In this document: positions 42,960 to 54,775 of the stretch, piece after piece | How the letters are laid out: each line of letters starts with the position of its first letter | Position numbering within the stretch: position 1 is the stretch's first letter | Assembly: GCA_029237695.1 (NCBI GenBank) | Contig: CM055271.1 | Span: forward strand, 82,719,488-82,783,487 | From: Conchocele bisecta | Taxonomy: Eukaryota > Mollusca > Bivalvia > Lucinida > Thyasiridae | Reading direction: 5' to 3' | DNA length: 64,000 bases | Translations under genes and position numbers: made by a program | The notes under the pieces: generated by a model | The model's database searches: none | The model's input: the letters and a program-made list of their open reading frames with translations, nothing else | Told to the model about the DNA's origin: nothing

Positions 42960-43224
42960 TATGAGACGCGCCATGTGATTTTGTACCTTCGGACATTGCG
43001 TAATTTCATGAAATACATTTACAAAGTTTACAATATTTTCCGTAAATGACGTCGAAAGGTGACAGAATTTTCAGAGTACATGCAGAATTATTCCGCATGT
43101 ACTTTGAAAATGTTGTCAACTTTCGACTTTGTTTATGAAAAATATTGTAAATTTTGTAAACATATTTAATGAAATTACGCAGATGTCCGAAGGTACAAAA
43201 TCACATGGCGTGTCTTATATGTAG
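42960..43224. mobile_element. F14 foldback MITE
   Basis: 'atatgagacgcgccatgtga' to 'atcacatggcgtgtcttata'. Inner arms are 'aaatgacgtcgaaaggtg' and 'caactttcgactttgttta'. Confidence 0.88.
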
Positions 43225-43225
43225 C

Positions 43226-43531
43226 TGACTGACTGGAGAAATGAGGCTTGCGGGATTTGTGACCAGTGTAGCTCCAGTTCAAATGGTGCACTCCTGTAGC
43301 CTGATAACGATCTATATTGCATGTTAGATGCCTGGCGGGTGTTTTAGTGATGGAATGGCGAACAGTGCAGATCCTGATCAGACTGTGCGGATGCACAGTC
43401 TGATCTGGATCTACACTGGTCGCAAAACTCATAAGCCCAATTTCTAGTCGCCGTCATATTGATTTTTGTTGTGGTGCTAGTTTGTCGGGATCTACACTAG
43501 TCGCAAAACACCATTTCTCCAGTCACAGCCG
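43226..43531. mobile_element. F8 repeat copy plus a short terminal fragment
   Basis: A full copy lies at 43,226-43,452. 43,483-43,531 repeats only the end ('atctacactagtcgcaaaac'). Confidence 0.82.
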
Positions 43532-43544
43532 CTTCATATATGTG

Positions 43545-43935
43545 ACTTGAGTGGTTCGTCAGGAGCATGAGAAGGGTAAGTTTAATGGTGGGATTCATCC
43601 TTGCCAGAATCACGATATCCCTGGTTTGACCCTCAGGTACATTTTTTGGCTTTCTGGTACATGAGTTTTGAATTCGGTTATACCCATTATAAAAGTAATA
43701 AGACTAGTACTATTCTTATTACTTTTGGGGGTGGGGCTAAGTAACACTGGTTTGATGAGGACCTGACATCAGGTCAGGTTATTCTAATTTCAGGGCTGAA
43801 TATTATATTAGTCCAGTAAATAGTCAGTTCTGATGTGGGGAATTTCCCCCATCTCAACAGGTGAAATGTGGGATTTGACCCCGTTAACCCGGCCTAAAAT
43901 GACCTTAGCTGTTGACGGGCCGTTAAACACCATTA
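43545..43935 (+). mobile_element. SINE-like retroposon, family F9
   Basis: From 'gtggttcgtcaggagcatg' to 'ttgacgggccgttaaacacc'. The tail is lost. Confidence 0.75.
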
Positions 43936-44049
43936 TATACCTACAATTTTATATGCTGTTCATGTATTCACAAAGTAGCAGGTCTACTCTGAGTTTGTAC
44001 ATTTGTATTTTAATTATTTTCATTTCCATTTAAATCCTGATACTGTACT

Positions 44050-44249
44050 CAGAGCTCTAGTTAAGGTGCGTAATTTGACCAACTTGGGGTGAAATTTTGT
44101 TATTTCTGCATCAAAAATGGCAAGTTGGGAGTCCTTTAGAATCGTCTCATTGAGACAATTCTAAAGCACTGCACTCCCAACTTGCCATTTTTGATGGAGA
44201 AATAAGATATTTACCTCCAAATTATGCACCTTAACTGGAGCTCTGAGTA
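44050..44249. mobile_element. F3 MITE, full copy
   Basis: 'cagagctctagttaaggtgc' to 'gcaccttaactggagctctg'. The centre is 'gaatcgtctcattgagacaa'. Confidence 0.92.
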
Positions 44250-44640
44250 CTGTCTGTGTTTTTGTTTCGAGTTTACACGTGTCCTTTTGGTTTAATCCGT
44301 TTACGCTACATTTGATAGAATACCAGCGGTTTCTGTGTGTTCCCTGTGTTTGTTCCACTGTGTATGCACAGAGTTCCAATATGTGCTCTGTTTTATTTCA
44401 ATGCGCAGTTTTTATTAAGCAGCTGTAAATGCGAAAACGGACATTTCATAAGACATTGGCTGTAGCAGTTCCGAATGCAAATGAAACGCGACGTCATGAA
44501 AAAACAAACATTTTCATTGAATAAGAATACCAGAAACCTGTCTGTAAAAAAACTAGGAACCCGTTTGCAAACGTGAAACGGGGATTTTATTGACTAATAG
44601 GAATACAGGAAAACGGACGTTTGCACCATGTATGCACCAT
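44250..44640. other. No gene recognised
   Basis: Two similar stretches (near 44,480 and 44,600) carry 'gaataccagaaac'/'gaatacaggaaac'. Nothing else was identified. Confidence 0.4.
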
Positions 44641-44985
44641 GTTCGACCCATCACAAAAGGTAATATATGGGATTCGACCCCATTAACCTGGCTTAAAATG
44701 ACATTAGCTGTTGACAGGCTGTTAAACACCATTAACCCTTTGAACACCACAGGCCTGTATAGTGGTACATGTATTGGCAAAAAGTGTAGATCCAGATGAG
44801 CCGGCTCGTGATGAGCCGTCTCCTCAGAATCTGCACATTTTGCAACTAATTTTAATATTTTTTTTATAAAAAAAACATCACCGTTTTATAAATGAACTAG
44901 TCTGAAAATTATTTTGTGATGATGTTTGGTCGGAAAATTAACGCATCACAATCCATTTCAGTTACTTAGGGGTGAAAGGGTTAAA
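44641..44985. mobile_element. F9 SINE 3' fragment followed by F11 MITE
   Basis: 44,641-44,731 has 'atgggattcgacccc' and 'gacaggctgttaaacacc'. 44,732-44,985 is an F11 copy with 'agccggctcgtgatgagccg' at its centre. Confidence 0.78.
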
Positions 44986-45323
44986 TCAAATCAAAATCGA
45001 CCACGTTTGGACTGCGTTCATTTTGAACAACGACACAGATTGTACTGGATCTCGTGGCAGCTTGATTTTCATGTGTGTATATTATATTGTGCAATATTTC
45101 ACTGTAAGCAGCTACCTACGTCGTAATAAGTATATTTAACCAGTTTGATCAGACCATATTTTCTGTTGGAATACTTTGAACATTTTGCTTTTTTTCCACA
45201 AAATTATATGCTGTGACCCTCAATGTAACTGCCCGAAATAATATGAACATTTTGCTGTTGTAACAGCAGTTTAACTGTTGTTGGTTCAAATGAGTGGCCA
45301 TAAACGTATACATTGAAGAAGAA

Positions 45324-45722
45324 ATGTGGCTGTGACTCAAGAAATGGTGCTTACAGGATTTGTGACCAGATCCTGATCAAATAGTTCAGGTGGGTGGCAG
45401 GTGGGAGCATGCGATGGGTAATTTAACGATCGGGGTTCATGCTTACTGGAATCGCGACTGGAGACCTGGTTTGGCCCTCACATACGTCTTTGGCATTGTG
45501 TATGTGACAGTTGAATCTGGTTATAGCCCTTATGTGAGTATTATGATTATTCGTAATCCTATTTTAGGGGAAGGGGCCAAGTGACTTTGGTGTGGTATGG
45601 ACCTTTGATGGAATGGCGAACAGTGATGGAATGGCGAACAGTGCAGACCCTGATCAGACTGTGCGGATGCACAGGCTGATCTGGATCTGCACTCGCAAAG
45701 CCCTGTTTCTCCAGTCACAACC
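45324..45722. mobile_element. F8 repeat interrupted by an F9 SINE 5' part
   Basis: F8 lies at 45,324-45,388 and 45,602-45,722. The SINE at 45,390-45,601 starts 'gtgggtggcaggtgggagca'. The F8 half after it carries a direct 'gatggaatggcgaacagt' duplication. Confidence 0.8.
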
Positions 45723-45761
45723 AGAAAAAAGAAAACGGGGATTTTCTGTGTTGATATCATC

Positions 45762-46185
45762 GTACTCAAGGTGTATGATCACATGGTACTAACAACAACA
45801 ACACGTACCGATTCAAAGTACGTATTCTTTTATAGTGTCCTTATTACGTAACGGATTTTGATGAAATATGGTGCATCAAACGCGTCTTGTTAATCTGCAT
45901 TTGGTGGTGTCTGTATTTTCACCCAAACTTCTGTCGTTTTTGCGAAGAATCGATTTCCGTGTCTCCTACAAAAACGACAAAACGACATAAAAACGACATA
46001 CGTCTGTGCCAAACTCCATAGACCACCAAAATGCAGCTCACGAAGACACATTTGCTGCGCCATATTTCATCAAAATCCGTTGCATATTAAGGAAACTATC
46101 AAATAATACTTACTTTGGAGTGGGCGACGTTGTTGTTGTTGTTGTTGTAACCACGTGATCATGCACCTTGGTACTGTATTATAAA
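45762..46185. mobile_element. F17 TIR element
   Basis: 'actcaaggtgtatgatcaca' to 'acgtgatcatgcaccttgg', with inverted 'acggattttgatgaaatatg' arms inside and (GTT)n next to the right TIR. Confidence 0.88.
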
Positions 46186-46374
46186 TTGTATTATCATCCA
46201 TTGTAAAGGGGGATGTTGTTGGCTGGAACAAATATCGTGCAATGAATACATGTTGTCTGTATTATTTATATTTTTATGCGGTTCTAGAACTACCCACCAT
46301 ATGCATGTCAAATCTTGTCATAGATTATTAACAGTATTACCGACAACAATTCCAATGTTCCATTAACACTTGTA

Positions 46375-46825
46375 ACCCTGGCAATGCTGAATTAACTTTT
46401 GTCGTCTGCTGATTATATATTAATTTCCCTTTTGGTCAACAATCGCATAGTTTGCCAGAACTTTAGAATAACTTCAATCATTTCCAATGATTTTAGGGGA
46501 TGGGGCCAGGTGACTTTGGTGTTATATGGACCTGGCACCAGGTCAGGTTATTCTAATTTCAGGGCTGAATATATCTTTTCTCGATGTAAATATTCCGTTC
46601 TGATTTTGGGATTTTTACCCAAATGCAGCGGGTTAAAACGGGATTGAACCCGTTTGCCCGGCCTTACATGACCTTAGCTGCTGATAGGTCGTTAAACACC
46701 AATAAACAAACAAACATTTCCAATGATTCTAAACTGCTGCCAAACCATGTTTTTATTGAGAATAAAGACAGAATATGAAACAACAGCAGACGACAATTTT
46801 CGTTTACCGCATTCTAAGGGTTAAG
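46375..46825. mobile_element. F10 foldback MITE split by an F9 SINE
   Basis: F10 has ends 'gtcgtctgctg' / 'cagcagacgacaa' and a 'catttccaatgat' core. The SINE (46,493-46,715) is bounded by a 13 bp duplication of ATTTCCAATGATT (46,480-46,492 and 46,716-46,728). Confidence 0.9.
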
Positions 46826-47091
46826 GTGGGAAACCGTTGTTTTCCCCATGTTTTATGCCCCGTCCACCACATAGTGCTTGTCCGGTGAATTATTTTGTTC
46901 TCCCTTCGATCCCCTATACCCGTGTTGTAATCAAGTGTTGCCTGTTTTTACGATAAAATTTTCTAATTTTTCCGCCAAAATACATGTATGTTTTCACTGC
47001 GCGTTAGTTTCGTATCCCATGCACCTACAGGTGATAGGCAAAGAGCAATCGGGTCAAGATAGCAAAAATAGGCCAATGTGGACTTTTTTAA
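46826..47091. other. No gene recognised
   Basis: Short frames only. A possible acceptor (cacctacag, 47,030) has no matching donor or domain. Confidence 0.4.
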
Positions 47092-47885
47092 CCCTTAGAT
47101 TGCGGGAAGCAAGAATTTTCGTCTGCTGTCGTTTTATATTTAGTTTTATTTCTCAATAAAAACATCGTTTGACAGCAATTTAGAATCATTTCCATTGGAA
47201 ATGATTCTAAACTGCTGTTAAACAGTGTTTTGATGAGAAAAATGGAAAACAGAAAGTAAACAGCAGACGACAAATTTTAATTCAACATTGTAAGGGTTAA
47301 GGATATGTTCATGTCACTAGTAAAAACATATAAAAACTCCCTAAGAATATCACTGGAGCTTTATCTGGTATTCAAGATGGCCGCCAACATGACTAATGCC
47401 ATCATCAGTGTCAATTAGCAACGGAAACACGACACCAATTGATGAGCCAATTGAACAAAGCTACTCAAATAATATCATCCAATCAGCAACAAGCTTACAA
47501 ACGTACTTCACACTTGGCAGCTAAACAACAACAATGGATGCACAGTTAGCACACCTGCGAAGCAAACTTGTACTATCATTTCGGCTAATTCTGCGCATCA
47601 GCTAATGTGCAATTCACGTCCAATGTGGCCTTGCCAACATATATAAAATCCTTAGGCCCTGTTGATGGAATAGCTGTCTTATTTATTAAATTAATTGCCT
47701 GAATATGTTAACCCTTAGACCGCTACACACAACAATTGTCGTCTGCTGTTGCTTTTACATCTTGCCTTATTTCTCAATAAAAACATGGTTTGCCAGCACA
47801 TCAGAATCATTTCCAATGGAAATGATTCTAAAGTGCTGTCAAACAATGTTGTAAATTATTCTAAAGTGCTAAGGCTTAATGACAT
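47092..47885. mobile_element. Two F10 foldback MITEs (47,092-47,300 and 47,707-47,885)
   Basis: Both have 'aatcatttccattggaaatg'-type centres and 'gtcgtctgctgt' arms next to 'aacccttaga' ends. The sequence between them holds no recognised gene. Confidence 0.85.
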
Positions 47886-48018
47886 TTAAATTTGTAAGCC
47901 TTAGGTGTGCAGAATTAGCCGACACCTTTGTACAGAAATGTTAGTCAGGTTTCCGCAAAACCACAAGTCATATAATAAAATAATTATTTTCTTTTGAGTT
48001 GGTGTACACGAGATTTAC

Positions 48019-48471
48019 GGGTGGGTGGTGGTCGGGCTAACGCGACGGCATAAATTAACGGTAGGGGTTCCTCCTAGGAATCACGATTTGCCTGGTTTGG
48101 CCCTCAGGTACGTTTTTATCTTTGGCTCTTTTATTACCTGGGAGTTGAATTGGGTTATTACCCATTATAAAAGTAGTAAGATTATTACTGATCCTACTGC
48201 TTTTAGGAGGGGGCCAAGTGATTCTGGTGGGGCGAGGACCTGTCATCAGGTCAGGATTATTCTGATTTAAGGGCTGAATATAAGTTTTATTACTGTAAAA
48301 ATTCAGTTCTGATTTTGGGATTCTCCCCCCCCCCCCCCATTTGTACATGTACTTGAACATGTACATGTACTTGAACAGGTAATATATTGGATTTAGTACT
48401 AAACCCATTGACCCGGCCTTACATTACCTTAGCTGTTGATAGGCCGTTAAACCCCAACAAACAAACAAACA
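48019..48471 (+). mobile_element. SINE-like retroposon, family F9, near full length with target duplication
   Basis: Bounded by AGATTTAC at 48,011-48,018 and 48,472-48,479. It starts 'gggtgggtggtggtcgggct' and ends 'ccccaacaaacaaacaaaca'. It includes a (C)13 run and a 'catgtacatgtacttgaaca' duplication. Confidence 0.85.
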
Positions 48472-48479
48472 AGATTTAC

Positions 48480-48970
48480 TGACCTGAGAAAAGTCATATC
48501 TGGCCTATATCTAGCCCCGATTCTCCGACATTTTATACTGCTGTGGGCGTGTCCATGGCTGGCCAATGGCATTGTAGTATGCATGTTTAAACTTTCAGTT
48601 ACGCAGTTGAGGTTACACTTATATTGAATTCCCATAGGTCACAATGCAAGCATGTCCAATGTTTTACATGGTTGTAATCAGATAGTGCAATTTCACGGAA
48701 TACTTTTATGTTGTGTGAAATTTGTATTTTACCGTAATGTGTACAAATTTTACAGTAATTAGTGCAGTTTGTTTACAGTTTTATACCTATATGTTTCAGT
48801 AGCGCTGTTAGTGCATATGTTATTTAGGATATATTTTGTTACTACTTGTATGGATGTATGTTGTGCTTCTATGTACCATTTACATATAAATTACAAATGA
48901 TATGAAATCCACTCTTCCAACAAAAATCCAGGTTTTTGTTATCTCATTAAATCCAATTATATTATTGTAC
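48480..48970. other. No gene recognised
   Basis: AT-rich sequence with no identified repeat family or exon. Confidence 0.4.
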
Positions 48971-48971
48971 A

Positions 48972-49222
48972 GTGAAACCTCTCTAAACCGGGCACCCTGG
49001 GAGGTCCCCAGAACAGTGAAACCTCTCTAAACCGGACAACCTGGGAGGTCCCCAGGGTGTCCGGCTTAGAGCGGTTTCACTGTAAATCGGGCATTTGGTC
49101 ATTACGAGTCATAGCTGTGTGCTATGCGATCACGAACAGACATTATCACCAGAGATAAATGACCACTAAATTCATCAAAAATAAGGTGTTTTCTTGGTGT
49201 CCGGTTTAGAGGTTCCCCTGTA
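48972..49222. mobile_element. Pogo-like non-autonomous element, family F7
   Basis: TA-flanked 'cagtgaaacctctctaaacc' end, duplicated in tandem at 49,015, facing 'ggtgtccggtttagaggttc' and 'cctgta'. These 'CAGTGAAACCTC...CCGGACA' ends are typical of pogo/Tigger elements. It has no transposase. Confidence 0.72.
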
Positions 49223-49259
49223 CCATGGGTGGCAGGCTGGTAACAGGTGAAGGGTAATT

Positions 49260-49503
49260 TGTGGTTGTGACTGGAGAAATGGGACTTATGGGATTTGTGA
49301 CCAGTGTAGCTTCTGATCAAATTGCACAGTCGTGTAGCCTGATAACGATCTACATGAATATCACTTGATAGAGGCATGGCGGGTGTTTCATTGATAGAAT
49401 GGCGAACAGTGCAGATCCTGATCAGACTGTGCGGATGCACAGGCTGATCTGGATCTACACTGGTCGTAAAACCGGTAAGCCCCATTTCTCCAGTCGCAGC
49501 CAC
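49260..49503. mobile_element. F8 repeat, complete foldback copy
   Basis: 'gtgactggagaaatgggact' to 'gccccatttctccagtcgca'. The hairpin core 'ctgtgcggatgcacag' is intact. Useful as a family reference. Confidence 0.9.
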
Positions 49504-49504
49504 A

Positions 49505-49765
49505 TTTAATGATTGGGTTTATCTTTACTGGAATCCCGATATCCCTGGTCTGGCCATCAGGTACATGTTTAATTTTCTGGTATGCGACACTTGGAAGCAA
49601 GCCGGTTATACCCATTATAAAATTAGTGCTAATCCAATTACTTTAGTAGGTGGGGCTAAGTGACTTTGGTGTGGTAAGAACCTGGCACCAGATCAGGTTA
49701 ATATCTAATTTCAGGGCTGAAGGAAATATTCATTTGCGATTTCCCCACATCCGTATGGGTGAAAC
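49505..49765 (+). mobile_element. SINE-like retroposon, family F9, partial
   Basis: 'aatgattgggtttatcttta' to 'catccgtatgggtgaaaccc'. It is replaced downstream by an F11 MITE. Confidence 0.7.
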
Positions 49766-49771
49766 CCACTA

Positions 49772-50016
49772 TTAACCCTCTCAGCCCTAAGTAACTGTAA
49801 TGGACTGTGATATGCTAATTTTCCGATCAATTCAATCGTCACAGAATGATTTTCAGATTAGTCCATTTATGAAAAGGGGATGTTTTTGTTCTAAAAAATA
49901 TGAAAATTACTTGCAAAAAGTGCAGATCCTGACGAGACGGCTCGTTACGATCCGGCTCATCTGGATATGCACTCTTTGCAAACCCTGCTATAACGGGCTT
50001 TCGGGTTCAAAGGGTT
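49772..50016. mobile_element. F11 MITE
   Basis: 'taaccctctcagccctaagt' to 'gctttcgggttcaaagggtt'. The centre is 'gacgagacggctcgttacga'. Confidence 0.85.
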
Positions 50017-50334
50017 AAATGCCTAGTTGCGTGCAGTAACTCTGCAACACTCGTGTACTGTCCGTAGCATATGCTAAAGAATTTTGCAGAGTTAGTGCCG
50101 CAACTATTAAACGTCATTAAACAAAAAAACAGCACAATTTTTCAAATTGAGATACACATTGGTGTGAATGGACAATGACACCGACGCCAATTGTATGTAC
50201 ATGTAGTTCCCATATGCCAATTTGTACTCCGTGTTGTATTGTCAAAATACTCATTCATGTTCTCGTGAACGTCCAACGTTGTCCGTGTTGTTTCATGTTT
50301 GTTCACCAACATAAACTCGAGAGAGAGAGAGAGA

Positions 50335-51195
50335 GACTGTAAAACAAACTACTGTCTGTTCCACGTTTTGCTGCCGACGAACTGTTGGCTATTAAACACA
50401 TTAAATCTAAAAAATGTTTAAAAGTAAGTCCTTTTTTATCAATAACAAAAGTCACCCGTGGGTGGAAGGTGGGTGCAAGCGATGGGTAATTTAACGATCG
50501 GGGTTCATCCTTACCAGAATTCCGACTGGAGACCTGGTTTGGCCCTCACATACGTCTTTGGCATTTTGTATGTGACAGTTGAATCTGGTTATACCCCTTA
50601 TGTGAGTATTATCATTGTTCGTAATCCTATTTTAGGGGAAGGGGCCAAGTGACTTTGGTGTGGTATGGACCTGCCATCAGGTCAGGTTATTCTAATTTCA
50701 GGGCTGAATATATTGTTTCTCGATGTAAATATTCAGTTCTGATTTTGGAATATTCCCCCCAATGCAGCAGGTTAAAACGGGATCGAACCCGTTTGCCCGG
50801 CCTTACATGACCGTAGCTGTTGATAGGCCGTTAAACACCAATAAACAAACAAACAAACAAAAGTCTCCCTCCCCCAAAAAAATATGGATTTTATTGCGAC
50901 ATCATTTTCAAGCTATCTTCGGAGTCAATTTCCAAAAGCTTTCGTTTTTTTATCCTTCAGGATCAAAAAAATAAAAGCTTTGGAAATTGATTCCCCATGT
51001 TAAATTCCCATAGGATAATCGTTTTTTCGCAATAAAATCAATATTTGATGGAATTTCATCAAATAATTTTTTTTGGGGAGGGCGACTTTTTTGTTATTGA
51101 TGAAAAATGTACTTACTTTTAAATATTTTTTACATTTAATGTGTTTAATGGCCAAATGTTCGTCGGCAGCAAAATGTGGAACAGACAGTAGCTCG
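50335..51195. mobile_element. F13 foldback split by a full-length F9 SINE
   Basis: F13 arms lie at 50,346-50,457 and 50,859-51,195. The SINE at 50,458-50,858 is bounded by an 11 bp duplication (AAAAGTCACCC / AAAAGTCTCCC, one mismatch). It starts 'gtgggtggaaggtgggtgca' and ends (AAAC)n. A further palindrome (50,930-50,988) is built on 'aaagctttcgttttttta'. Confidence 0.88.
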
Positions 51196-51667
51196 TATTT
51201 AGGGCAATTCCAGAATTAATTGTATTGGGAAGGCACATTTTGAAAAAACCACAACCCTTGTACTTATACCCCCAGCATACGATATAGGAAATAGGTTTCG
51301 TTATTCCGTCCGTCTGTTCGTCCCGTCATACATACGTAAGATTTGCATTAAAAGTTTTAATTTGTCACTCCAAATGGTGGCCAGGGGTATCTCAGCCTCT
51401 GCTCACTTGCTCTACTTTCTGATGAATTTTGATGGACATTTAATTTTTGTCGCACACGCTTGCGGACAGTGCGATATAGTTGGCACATTAGAGTACGTCC
51501 GTACGTGTGCCCAGGTTTTTTGGTATACTATCAAAGCCTCGGTGGGCGCGACATCTGGGCCACAGCCATCTAGTTTGGACTCAACCACCCACACATAAAA
51601 CATTCAGGTGCCTTCCACTCCCCATACAATCAATTCTGGAACCGCCCGTATGTAGTAACTCTAAAAA
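51196..51667. other. No gene recognised
   Basis: A ~25 bp inverted pair ('ccagaattaattgtattggg' near 51,210 and 'cccatacaatcaattctgg' near 51,620) brackets this stretch. It may be an unlisted ~430 bp TIR element. Confidence 0.5.
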
Positions 51668-51825
51668 CATTTTTCAGGTAACAAGCTAAAAACATGGTTT
51701 GGCAGCAATTTAGAATCATTTCCATTGGAAATGATTCTAAATTGCTGTCAAACCATGTTTTTATTGAGAAAAAATATGTGACACAACAGCAGACAAGTTT
51801 CAGTTCCCATTTTTACGGGTTAAAG
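51668..51825. mobile_element. F10 MITE
   Basis: The centre 'catttccattggaaatg' is a perfect palindrome, with 'ggcagcaatttagaat' arms. The left outer end is truncated. Confidence 0.85.
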
Positions 51826-51994
51826 TCAGTCGCCATTTTGTCCAGTATTTCTCTGTAATAGTGCCTGTTTGTATTTATGTTTTACGACGATGAAAAGATA
51901 TTATCACGAGATATAAAGCTCAGTGGAATCCTAAAAATAAAAAAACACACAAGTTTTATACTGTAGTTCTACTGTAAACATGTGTAAACCAAGA

Positions 51995-52455
51995 AGCGGT
52001 TCATGGTTGGTCGGGCGAACGCGACGGTAAATTAACGGTAGTGGTTCCTCCTTATAGGAATCACGATTTGCCTGGTTTGACCCTCAGGTACGTTTTTATC
52101 TTTGGCTCTTTTGTTACCTGGGAGTTGAATTGGGTTATTGCCCGTTATATCAGGATTATTCTGAGTTCAGGGCTGAATATTTAGTGTGTTTTTTTTGTAA
52201 ATATTCAGTTCGGATTTTGGGATTTTCCCCCCATTTGTACATGTACTTGAACATGTACATGTACTAATACAGGTAATATATGGGATTTAGTACTAAATCC
52301 ATTGACCCGGCCTTAAATGACCTTAGCTGTTGATAGGCCGTTAAAGCCAACAAACAAACTGGTAATATATGGGATTTAGTACTAAACCCATTGACCTTGC
52401 CTTAAATGACCTTAGCTGTTGATAGTCCGTTAAACCCCAACAAACAAAAACAAAA
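51995..52455 (+). mobile_element. SINE-like retroposon, family F9, with its 3' end duplicated
   Basis: 'ggtcgggcgaacgcgacggt' to 'ccccaacaaacaaaaacaaa'. The last ~90 bp ('gtaatatatgggatttagta' to 'aacaaac') occurs twice in tandem. Confidence 0.82.
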
Positions 52456-52537
52456 CATGTACCATCTATTTTGTCTGTAAACCAGCGCCCGGTTTCAGTT
52501 TTTAACTTGCTTCTCAGTGTTCCCGTGTAGTCTTAAC

Positions 52538-52982
52538 CGTTTCACCCCTAAATAACTGCAATGGACTGTGATATGTTACTTTTATGACCAATCAAATCTT
52601 CACAAAGTGATTTTCAAAGTGTCCATGAAAAGGGTGTGTGTTTTTCTTTCTAAAAAAAAATATGAAAATTACTTGCAAAAAGTGAAGGTCTTGATGAGAC
52701 GGCTATACAAGTCTGCAGTGTTAAAAGTGTTAACCCTTTCAACACCACAGGCCTGTATAGTGGATAGTGGTATTTGCAAACGGTGTGGAGCCAGATGAGC
52801 CGGCTCGTGACGAGCCATCTCATCAGGATCTGCATTTTTGCAAGTAATTTATATATTTTTAAGAACAAAAACAACCCCTTTGCATAAATGGACTAGTCTG
52901 AAAATCATTTTGTGACCATTGGATTGGTTGCAAAATTAATGTATCAAAATCCATTCCAGTTAATTAGGGGTGAAAGGATTAA
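52538..52982. mobile_element. Two F11 MITE copies in tandem
   Basis: 52,538-52,725 is truncated after 'cttgatgagacggc'. 52,729-52,982 is complete with 'gagccggctcgtgacgagcc'. Confidence 0.82.
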
Positions 52983-53139
52983 TAGTACTACTGAGTGTTC
53001 CCGTGTAGTGTTAATAGTTGTGCCATATGTTGTGTAGCCAAGTTAGACTCACTCATGTATCGTGTTATCATCGTTATGTCTCATAACTGATTAAAAGGTG
53101 TACAAATTCTATTGTTCTTATTCATCTCATCAGTTAATC

Positions 53140-53650
53140 CTTGGTGGGTTGCAGGTGTGAGAATTTGATGGGTAATTTAACGATCGGGGCTCATCCTTAC
53201 AGGAATCACGACTGGAGACCAGGGGCTCGCTTCACAAAACTTTGTACGACTAAAATGTTCGTAAGTACAAATTTAGGATCGTCTATAAATTTCAATTGAT
53301 GGATTTACATTTTTTGAGCATAGGCTGCTTATGCAGCCTATGATATAAACATATGATTAATAAATGTAAATCCAATAATTGTTTACAAGAAAACATTGTT
53401 AATTTGAAATTTACTGTCTATCATAATTTTGCACATACATGTACAAACATTTTAGTCGTACAAAGTTTAGTGAAGCGGCCCCCTGGTTTGGCCGTCATAG
53501 TATACGTCTTTGGCATTTTGTATGTGACAGATGAATCTGGTTATATCCCTTATGTGAGTATTACAATTATTTGTAATCCTATTTTAGGGGAAGGGGCCAA
53601 GTGACTGGTGTGGTATGGACCTGGCACCAGGTACGGTTATTCCATTTTCA
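53140..53650 (+). mobile_element. F9 SINE split by a full F2 MITE (53,220-53,485)
   Basis: The SINE is interrupted after 'cacgactggagacc' and resumes with 'ctggtttggccgtcat'. The MITE ends are 'ggctcgcttcacaaaacttt' and 'aaagtttagtgaagcggccc'. This is the same junction as at 42,450/42,692. Confidence 0.85.
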
Positions 53651-53654
53651 TGGC

Positions 53655-54225
53655 TGAATATATTTTTTCTCGATGTAAATATTCCAATTAATAAATTTAT
53701 CCTAAAATTGAAAAATTTGTCCCTCAAAGTATACATTTTGGCTGTGATAATGTAATAAATTCGGTATAATAATTCTGCATACTTGTAATAATCAAATATA
53801 TGCAGTCGTTAGTTCTGTATGAAATAATGCATTTCCGGAAAAATAAATGATTACTCCCTCAAAGTATACTTTGCTAGTTACCGGTAAGTGTACTTTGCAA
53901 TGTTGGTGAAATAGGCTACTGGTTTGGCCCTCACATACGTCATTGGCACTCTTGTATGTGACAGTTGAATTTGGGTTTCCCCTTGTAAGAGTAATCCTAC
54001 CGGTATTACTTTTAGGTGGAAGGGGCCAATTGACTGGTGTGGTATGGACCTGGCCCCATTCTAATTTCACGTCTGAATATATTTTTTTTGATGTAAATAT
54101 TCCGTTCTGATTTTGGGATTTTCCTCCCAATGCAGCAGGTTAAATGCGGGATAGAACAGTTGGCACGGCCTTAAATGACCTTAGCTCTTGATAGGCTGTT
54201 AAAAACCAATAAACAAACAACCCTA
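53655..54225. mobile_element. F9 SINE joined to a 5'-truncated F1 MITE
   Basis: F1 sequence spans about 53,690-53,922, with one arm incomplete, and ends 'gaaataggctactgg'. SINE sequence 'tttggccctcacatacgtca' follows and runs to 'aataaacaaacaa' (54,222). Confidence 0.8.
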
Positions 54226-54409
54226 TCAAGTTTCAGTTCAATCTAACTGATGGTTGCAGAGAAAAAAAGTAATTTAAAAAAAAAAATATTCAGACAAATT
54301 GTTCCACCAATGGGCTCAATAAAAGTGCAATTACGACTTATTATTCTTGGAAATTGATTAATAAGCCAGACAAACTATATCATAAAGATGTATAATGTAT
54401 AGACAACAA

Positions 54410-54655
54410 ATATATTAACCCTTAGACCGCTATCTTAATTTTGTTGTTGTCTACTGTTTATTTTCTATTTTCCATTTTTATCATCATTAACATGCTTTAA
54501 CAGCACTTTAGAATAATTTACAACATGCTTTGACAGCACATCAAAATGGAAATGATTCTGAAGTGCTGTCAAACCATGTTTTTATTGAGAAATAAGGCAA
54601 GATATAAAAGCAACAGCAGACGACAATTGTTGTGAGTAGCGGTCTAAGGGTTAAA
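54410..54655. mobile_element. F10 MITE
   Basis: 'taacccttagaccgctatct' to 'agcggtctaagggttaa'. The inner arm is partly duplicated ('acatgctttaacagcac'). Confidence 0.85.
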
Positions 54656-54775
54656 TTTAAAATTTCTCCAAGACATACAATGTACATAGATAGGTGACGA
54701 AAATGAGAATGAAAAAAAACTATTTGTTCTCGTGGTGCATTTTAGTGGCACTGCACCACTCTGGTTACACTACTC

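Noticed and set aside
46878..47159. Possible coding exon after 'cacctacag' (47,030)
   Set aside because: No matching donor, no domain, and the frame runs into an F10 MITE.
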